64,000 nt of DNA, taken from Cristatella mucedo. Taxonomy: Eukaryota > Bryozoa > Phylactolaemata > Cristatellidae. Each line of letters opens with the position of its first letter. Position 1 is the stretch's first letter. The stretch is from NCBI GenBank assembly GCA_009760855.2, contig WPIO01000042.1, positions 91,001 through 155,000 of the forward strand, read 5' to 3'. This document shows positions 34,015-64,000 of the stretch, piece by piece. The notes below the pieces were generated by a model, which saw nothing but the letters and a program-made list of their open reading frames with translations, did not search any database and was not told the DNA's origin. The translations under genes and the position numbers were made by a program.

Positions 34015-35363
34015 TATCAGTGTGGTTAAATGGCTCTAGATTAATTAACACTCAAAATTATTGGCAGACTCTAAATTTGCGGTCACTACATTTTTTGAAT
34101 GAATATAAATCAAGATGTATTGACGTGAATGGACAAAGATCATCTGAAGTACCTCTAAAATATGGAGTACCTCAGGGCTCAGTGCTAGGTCCGGTCCTTT
34201 TCACGGTTTATACTCTGCCTCTTGCTGATGTGATTGCCAAGCACAATCTAGGCTTTCACTTCTATGCGGATGACACTCAGTTGTACCTTTGCTTTGATCC
34301 CTCCCAGCCTTCGAGTACCTCAAATTCTCTCAACTCACTTGCTGCATGCATTGATGACATCTGCACATGGACGGCAGCAAATTTTCTAAAACTAAACGAT
34401 GATAAAACTAACTAACTTGTTATGGGCAAACCCAGTGTGATTCAGAAATTGGAAAGGCTGACTTTAAAAATTGGCTCTGCCAGCATATCTCCAGTTGAAT
34501 CAGCTCGAAATCTAGGTTACATATTCCAAAGCGACCTCTCGTTAGACGACCACATCGGCTCCACAGTCAAATCTACCTATTTTCAGCTTCATAACATTGC
34601 TAAAATTCGGACTTGTTTAGATAGAGATACCACGTCCAAGTTGGTCCATGCATTCGTGACATCCCGTCTCGACTTCTGCAACTCACTGCTTAATGGCCTA
34701 CCAGCATGTGCGATCAGGCGATTGCAGCTGGTGCAAAACTCGGCAGCTAGGCTTGTCTGTCGTGAGCGTCGCAGTTGCCACATTACTCCACTTCTCGCCG
34801 ACCTGCACTGGCTACCAGTGAGGCAACTGATTGACTTCAAGGTTTTGTCACTCACTTTTAGGTCTCTTCATTCTATGGCTCCAGCCTATCTTTCAGATAT
34901 ACTACCCCATCAGGCCAAGCATCGTACCACCCGCTTTTCGGAATCCAACAGTCTGGAAATACCTCGTACGAACCTTAAATCCTTTGGAGACCGTGCATTT
35001 AGCTCGTATGCTCCCAAAGCCTGGAACTCCCTCCCGACCTGCGTCAGAACATCCCCTGACCTGACCACATTTAAAAGAAACTTAAAAACACACCTATTTA
35101 GGACAGCATTTAGTGGGTCCCTGTGATTCGTCCTTGATGTGTTTATGCGTGCTGACACTGTGCATGCTGCCACTAACCACATTTGCATGCTGACCCTGTG
35201 CATGTCACCCCTAACCATGTTATTCATTTTGTTTATTTTTCAAGCATGATTTTACTTATTATTCTATTGCATATCACTTTGCAGCAAATGTAAAGCGCCT
35301 AGAAAGAGATTAAGTTCTCTGAGGGCGCTTTATCAAGTGCAATATTATTATTATTATTATTAT
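34015..35363 (+). mobile_element. Best-preserved LINE-I copy (L2 clade), RT C-terminal half
   Basis: Two frames in the same phase, 34020-34415 and 34422-35126, are separated by a single TAA at 34413. In order: [40 protein letters not shown] (catalytic ADD), [86 protein letters not shown] and [19 protein letters not shown]. The 3' UTR (35127-35340) ends AAGCGCCTAGAAAGAG, GCGCTTTATCAAGTG and (ATT)n. The endonuclease and N-terminal RT are missing, so this is a 5'-truncated, inactive insertion. Confidence 0.93.
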
Positions 35364-35864
35364 CCGGCATCAGCAGAAGCAGAGATGGGAAAAAACGCTC
35401 TCGCCAGCAACAACGGGCCAGAGAGACTTGGAAAACGTAGAAGCACGAGTTTGCAAAAAAAGAGGCTGATTAACGGCATGACATTCAGCAGATGCTGACA
35501 GAAAAAGCGGCTATCGGCGGCAGCAACGACGGGCTGAAGCAATAGAGAAATATGCAGAAGAAGGAAAATGTTGAGTGGCAAAAGGTGTACGTTAATCGTG
35601 CCATTGCGCCAGCAACAAAGAACCGGATAGAATGAAGAAGAAGCGTAAGCTGGATGAAACGTCCCTCGATTCCTCACGGGAGCATACATATACAGTTGAT
35701 GTAAACATAACCCCTCCATACGTTCCGTACATGAAACTCGATGCTGATTTTCTAACGGCATTGTCGAATAAATTTCATAACACACGATTAATGTTAGTTT
35801 AAATAGAAAACCCCACACCTATTACAGAATTAAAAAAAACAGAAAAAGAAATTGGAAGAAATAT
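35364..35864. other. Unassigned sequence
   Basis: A minus-strand open frame (35818-35360) has no recognisable domain. Confidence 0.4.
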
Positions 35865-36057
35865 TCGAATTCGATAGCTGAACTAGTTCATGTACTTGTG
35901 ACATTGCATCTAGATTTTTGCAACTCCCTTTTCAGGAATGGCGGCCGATGCATTTAATCTTCCTGTGCAAAACTGAGCAGCCCATCGTCAACGGTGTGGC
36001 TTCGTCAACGTATATTTTCATTATCGCCGCTATTATTATTATAGATATTATATACTA

Positions 36058-36106
<49 letters not shown>

Positions 36107-36745
36107 TAAATAATACTTATAGCTAACTATCGTCAAGTGTGTAGCTTCCAGATCATAACATCACTTCTGTTAAAGCTCCGCTAGCTACCTTTCAAACATG
36201 GAATCAATTTAAAGATTCTTCATCTGGCTTATGGATCACTTAGCTTGCTAGCAAAAGCCGACCACCTGCGTGCTCACCACGTGTGCACTGACACCATCCA
36301 CTCGTCAGCGTCTGCTCATCTCAGCATAGCCTGAACTAAATTGAAATTTGTCGGTGATCATGCCTTCAACTCGTGTGCATAAAAATCTGGAACTCGCTCC
36401 TGGAAAATGTCACTGCCGGAAATGAGCTTGCATTCTTCAAGTCTCAGCTCGCAATGCATCTCCTACGCTCCGTTTACCCTTCACAACAGTGAATTTCTTT
36501 TTTGTTTCGGTGTGCTTTGATCGCGAACCTGTGCATGATTCGGTGCATGTTATTAGCCATAGATCTTACCAACCGGTAGCTATGAGGTTGACCGCTGGCC
36601 TAAGCGCGATGCTTGCTTTCGAATCCTTGAAGCTGTGCATGACACTAATTGCTGGGTACTGATTATCTCGCAGAGTTGTAACGCGCCTGGATGAAGATTG
36701 AGATCTCTTAGGGCGCTACAAGCGGTCTATAATTAGCATAGTTAT
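35865..36745 (+). mobile_element. Old LINE fragment with internal TG microsatellite
   Basis: AGCTGAACTAGTTCATGTAC and GACATTGCATCTAGATTTTT translate to a degraded LVHVLVT-HLDFCNSL block. AATCTGGAACTCGCTCCTGG is the WNSL block. The end reads TAACGCGCCTGGATGAAGAT and CTCTTAGGGCGCTACAAG. A (TG)n(CG)n run at 36060-36106 interrupts it. Confidence 0.65.
36060..36106. repeat. (TG)n(CG)n microsatellite
   Basis: TG repeats followed by CGCGCGCG; alternating purine-pyrimidine, able to form Z-DNA. Confidence 0.95.
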
Positions 36746-36907
36746 TATTGTTGCTGCTGCCCAAAAAAGGGCCCACGACAAACTGTACCCGGTGCATCGG
36801 TTAGTGCTGCTGCTGATGCTATTGCCCACCAGGAGGCGATGCAGCAGTGTCATCGAGGGCATATGCTGCACAGCTTCGGTGCAGCGTCGCTCTGGAAGCA
36901 CTGGCAC

Positions 36908-60120
<23,213 letters not shown>

Positions 60121-62339
60121 CTGCGGCGGACAGAAGTGGCCGTGCGACCTTCAAGAGCAAGCCGCACCCACTCGTGCAAGCAAGGCTAGCAGCCGACGCC
60201 GAACGTCGGGGAGGGTGCTCCGCACGACAGGCCGCGAGGACTCGAAGCAGCGTCGAAGCAGCGCTTTGCAACAGTTGAGCAAACAAGGCGCCAGAGAGCG
60301 TTGGCGCACCGACAGGCGACAGATGGCGAGCTGCTGATGCGAGGATGCCAGCCACAGCAGCGGCGACGGGCAGCCATACCGGAACCAAGCGTTGCTGAAA
60401 GTGTGCTCGAAAATGTGTGCCATCCTCGTGATAGTAAGCATGTAACGACAGCGCCCGTCTCTCTGAAGCTAGCAGCGCACGAGACTGCTACTCGAATGAC
60501 TCAACCGGCAGCCACTGCTGGGGCGCCAGGGAGGATTGCACAGGATTGGTTACCTGCGAGAGTTAGGCCGCGGCCGATTGGCTACTGCTAACTGCTATTT
60601 CTGCCGAGGCGCGAAATATGAGATGGAGGGAACCGGCAATTCGTGCTTCGCCATTGTCCTAGCCTAGGGGCAACCCGACGAGCACCCAGTTAGCATCTCT
60701 CTCTCATGCGCAAAAACTCTCTGTATCAGACAACCCTCGCGCACACAAAAAAGGCAGCCGTCGAAGAATTAACGACGGTAGTGCGGCTACATTGCTAAAC
60801 CATCTGCCATGTAAGCAACAAGGCCGATTTCGTGCGCAGCACCCGGCACTCCCCCTCAACTTTCCTGCAGTGACCAAGCGGGCGCGCCCGTGACCCTCTG
60901 CCACCTTATGTGTCTGCCGATCGGCACTGACCAGTCAGCTTTTGACCGACCTCCGCCGAAGCGGCAGGACTGGTAAGGATTGGACTGCGCCGCCGCCGCT
61001 GCTGCACTGGCCTTTTCCGCTCGTCGTGGCGCGAGGCTGTCGTCTGCTTCCTCGACGATCCCCTTGCTGCCCGGGACCATTGGTCCCGGACGGAAAATTC
61101 GACTTCCCCCCCCCACCGCCCGATGATCTACGGCTTCTGGCTAGTCAGAGCTCGTCCAGAGCGAAGCCTCGAGATCGATTTCTCGACATCAAAAGCATCG
61201 ACTCGTGTCCTGCGCTAGTTCGTCGGCGCCTGCCGCTGGTCGCTACTCGTGCGGTTGGCGAAGGCAGATACTTGTCGGCACCGGACTTCCCTTCCGTCGG
61301 GCCAGACCAGGTCGTCCGGCACCATTGCACAGCTAACGCAGCTCCGTCTGGAGCTGGCTCCCTCCACCTGCTGACTTGCTCTACTGGCTGTCGCCGGTGG
61401 CTGCCCGCCAGCTGCCACGGGTCGCCAGCCACGCAGGGACCATGCCGGCTCGCGACCGAGCGGAAGCTGCTGGCCTCAAGCGCTGCTGCAGCCGATGCTG
61501 CTCTGCACCGGCTGCGAAGCTGCGGTGGAGCATACTCTGGGCAGATAGCCGTCTGCTGTGAGCGACGGCCCTGGCGCCTCACTCAGCGGCACTTTTGTGA
61601 GCCGATTTCGAGCAGCCTCTGAGACTGGCTAGCAGCGCTTGCCGAATGCAGCCGTTCCGAGTCGAGTAAACCGCTAGAGCACAAGCGGAGCACGCAGCGA
61701 GGCAGCTCTTGCTCTGCCTGCCCGCAGTGGCAGTGCCCACTCGATTAGGACGCTCCTCACCACTCGTCTCGCGATTCCTCACTACCACTTCCGGGCGCTC
61801 GCTGGCGCACCGCACCGGCAGTGGCCAGGCAGCGGCAGAGACGGGCGCAGCTGGCGCCGCGCTGCTCGTTCTGGCGACATGCGCGGCGCCGAGCCTCCGA
61901 AAGCGGCAGCTCGATTTGCAGCAGCAGCAGCAGCGACGACTACGACCTAGCTCGTGGCGCTTCTGTCCGTCCGTCTATCTGGCGCCGCAACGTCCTAAAG
62001 GGACGTGACTTCGGCTGACGGCTTAGCTGTGTAGTTTGTTAAATTTTGTTTGGGACTTTAGAATGCTCTAGATCTGCTTAGGGCCAGCACACTAATTGCA
62101 AAAGACAGTGAGTCGGTTATGGGTAAGCCACAGAAGAATTATATTTCACTTAACAAGAATGTGATCCGTTTTTAAGTTGTCTCTCTGCAAGCAACTTGAT
62201 CAGCTCTGGGAGTGGCCAACAACAACTTGTACGCTGCAATTAAATTGAATTTGACTTTATTAAATTCGAAGCACAATTAGGAATGGAAGTCTTGATACCA
62301 GCGACCATTATTCCTTCGCATGGCTCAACAATGCCAATA

Positions 62340-62387
62340 CCAATATGTAAAGTGCACTATTATTATTATTATTATTGTTATTATTAC
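62340..62387 (+). mobile_element. Possible LINE-I tail remnant
   Basis: ATGTAAAGTGCACTATTATT with further ATT repeats; too short to be certain. Confidence 0.4.
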
Positions 62388-62685
62388 ACCATATCTGCCT
62401 GAGCTCAGTAACGTTCAAGACCAATACAGCATGAACCGCGTGGCCGACTCTAAAAGATCAGAATTCGGTAGTTGCTCCTTTGCAGCTACAGACACTACCC
62501 ACTGAGAGGGGATACACAGCTGCCAAAACCATATAAAAAACGCATTTAAGGTCACGTGATGTAAGTGTGTGTTTTAAGGTCCCTAGCCACAAGCCAACGT
62601 TGGAGTTACCCCCACATAATAAAAAAGGTAGAAAGGCAAGAACCTCTGTGTCTCCTGCCTATCTATCCCCTTCTTTGATTATTTG

Positions 62686-62791
<106 letters not shown>

Positions 62792-63006
62792 TATGCAGGC
62801 TAATAGATTTGCCTCGGGCAGGTAATAAAGGTGGACTACCTTCAGCCAAAAGAAAAACCGAATGGCAATACTCAGTAGGAAAGCGTGCATAACTAGCCAC
62901 CAATGGTCAACACCCGTGCACATCTAGGGCATGTATGCGCATTTTCGCACACAGACCAGTGTACGTGAGCTACCCACAGCAGAAGTCAATTGACTTCAAG
63001 GCTGTA

Positions 63007-63031
63007 AATTATATATATATATATATATATA
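63007..63031. repeat. (AT)n microsatellite at a SINE end
   Basis: About 12 AT units directly before the SINE tail sequence, possibly grown from the SINE's AT-rich tail. Confidence 0.9.
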
Positions 63032-63167
63032 ATTCATTTGTATAGCCCCAAGAGAACTTAATCTCTATTCGGGCAGTTCACAAATGCCACGAGGCTCGAG
63101 CCCACGACCTCAACAAGATCTTGGGTCGGGGCGAGCACCTTAACCACTGGACCAAACCAGCTTGGCT
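63030..63167 (-). mobile_element. tRNA-derived SINE, short type
   Basis: AATTCATTTGTATAGCCCC, GAGGCTCGAGCCCACGACC and CACCTTAACCACTGGACC: the same layout as 56437-56556, with reversed LINE-like tail, box B and box A. Confidence 0.82.
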
Positions 63168-63271
63168 ATTAGTAATTATCAAGGCTTTCACCACTTCCAC
63201 TCTCAACATGAGGGGAGAGAGTGGAATAGAGAGAGAGAGAAGTGGTGAAAGTGCTTCCTTTACAGCGTATC

Positions 63272-63338
63272 TAAACGGGCCTAGTATGAGATTAAGTTCT
63301 CCGAGGGCATTACAATGTACTATTATTATTATTATCAC
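63272..63338 (+). mobile_element. LINE-I 3' end
   Basis: GGGCCTAGTATGAGATTAAG, TTCTCCGAGGGCATTACAAT, then (ATT)n. Confidence 0.75.
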
Positions 63339-64000
63339 AACCAAGTTTGTTTTTTAAAAAGTATGAGGGCGATGACGAACCGTGTATGCATAGGAAAGTG
63401 GTCGCTTTGAAGAAACGGCCTCGAAGAGCCGGTTACTGCATGCGACTGCAAACAGGTGTGGTATAGCCAACGACGACGACGACAAAGCGTAACCACTCAT
63501 TGCAGTACTTCGTACCAAAAAACCTTCCTCCCAAAGCAGTATCCTTTGTAGCCGTCTGCTTGCGGTTCGGGTACCCAGATACTTGTTGAGCAATAATTTC
63601 CAAGAATCACTAGAGACTACCGAAGGTCGACTGCTGTAGCCCTGGCTGGAAACTAACCAGCTGACGTCACTAGCTGCTATCACTCAGCCTAGTCCTCTTC
63701 CTCTTGCTACATTTCGCAGGGGCCACACGAAGCCCGGGTCCTTCAGTCCAATCTAGTCTGAAAGCCACCGACATTTTGCACGCCTGCTTTTGCCCCCAGA
63801 TGGAAGTGAATCCTGCTCCTTCAATCAGCAGGATGGTCGATCCAAATCGACCCGACACCAAAAAACAACAGCTAAAGGCTAACGTCAACCTCAGGAATGC
63901 TCAATTTCTTCTAGTTCCAAAAAGCAGCACAGGACTAGAGGAAGTAGTGGTTTTTGTAAGAAAAGTAAACAAACCGAGTAGCACCTCTGCTGGGAAAGGG

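Noticed and set aside
60942-61622. 226-codon open frame on the + strand
   Set aside because: GC-rich region, minus-strand frames equally open, and no domain or signal recognised.

Overview
This is a stretch of animal nuclear DNA, most likely from an invertebrate bilaterian. Coding sequence comes in short exons with GT/AG splice sites and matching phases. It is embedded in L2-type LINE fragments, tRNA-derived SINEs, satellites and very long microsatellites. No bacterial, organellar or viral gene arrangement is visible. I cannot name the species.

Three protein-coding genes can be supported. (1) On the + strand, the 3' end of a ClC-2-like chloride channel gene: a tentative linker exon at 2575-2663, two exons covering the second CBS domain (4924-5028, 5420-5506) and a probable last exon (6020-6148) with a poly(A) signal at 6487. 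(2) On the - strand, ten consecutive exons of a SHP2/corkscrew protein tyrosine phosphatase (PTPN11 type), from 60120 down to the stop at 36908. They encode the C-terminal SH2 domain, the whole catalytic domain and a proline-rich tail; the N-terminal SH2 and start lie beyond the right edge. (3) On the + strand, inside the SHP2 intron between 48226 and 55338, a two-exon TGF-beta superfamily ligand (51130-51325 joined to 53283-54280). It has a signal peptide, a furin site and all seven cystine-knot cysteines. Several of its mature-domain residues resemble anti-Mullerian hormone. A TATA box lies at 50817, and five ~75-bp repeat units, each with a CACGTG E-box, end just upstream of it.

The rest is mostly repeats. 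Two L2-clade LINE families recur: LINE-I with an (ATT)n tail and LINE-II with an (ATTAC)n tail. SINEs with pol III boxes end in sequence like the LINE tails. 9237-9425 is a non-autonomous hAT element that looks like SPIN/URR1-type elements, a group known for horizontal transfer. 12.6-14.3 kb holds a decayed Ty3/Gypsy integrase bracketed by diverged direct repeats. 22.9-30.1 kb holds two copies of an unclassified repeat enclosing a degenerate ~172-bp satellite that is itself broken by two LINE-II insertions. A Tc1/mariner remnant lies near 57.5-57.9 kb.

SHP2 and TGF-beta signalling both bear on growth and differentiation, but the nesting alone does not show that the two genes are functionally linked. 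Identifications were made by eye from protein motifs and splice-phase continuity. Element boundaries are approximate, and no database search was run.
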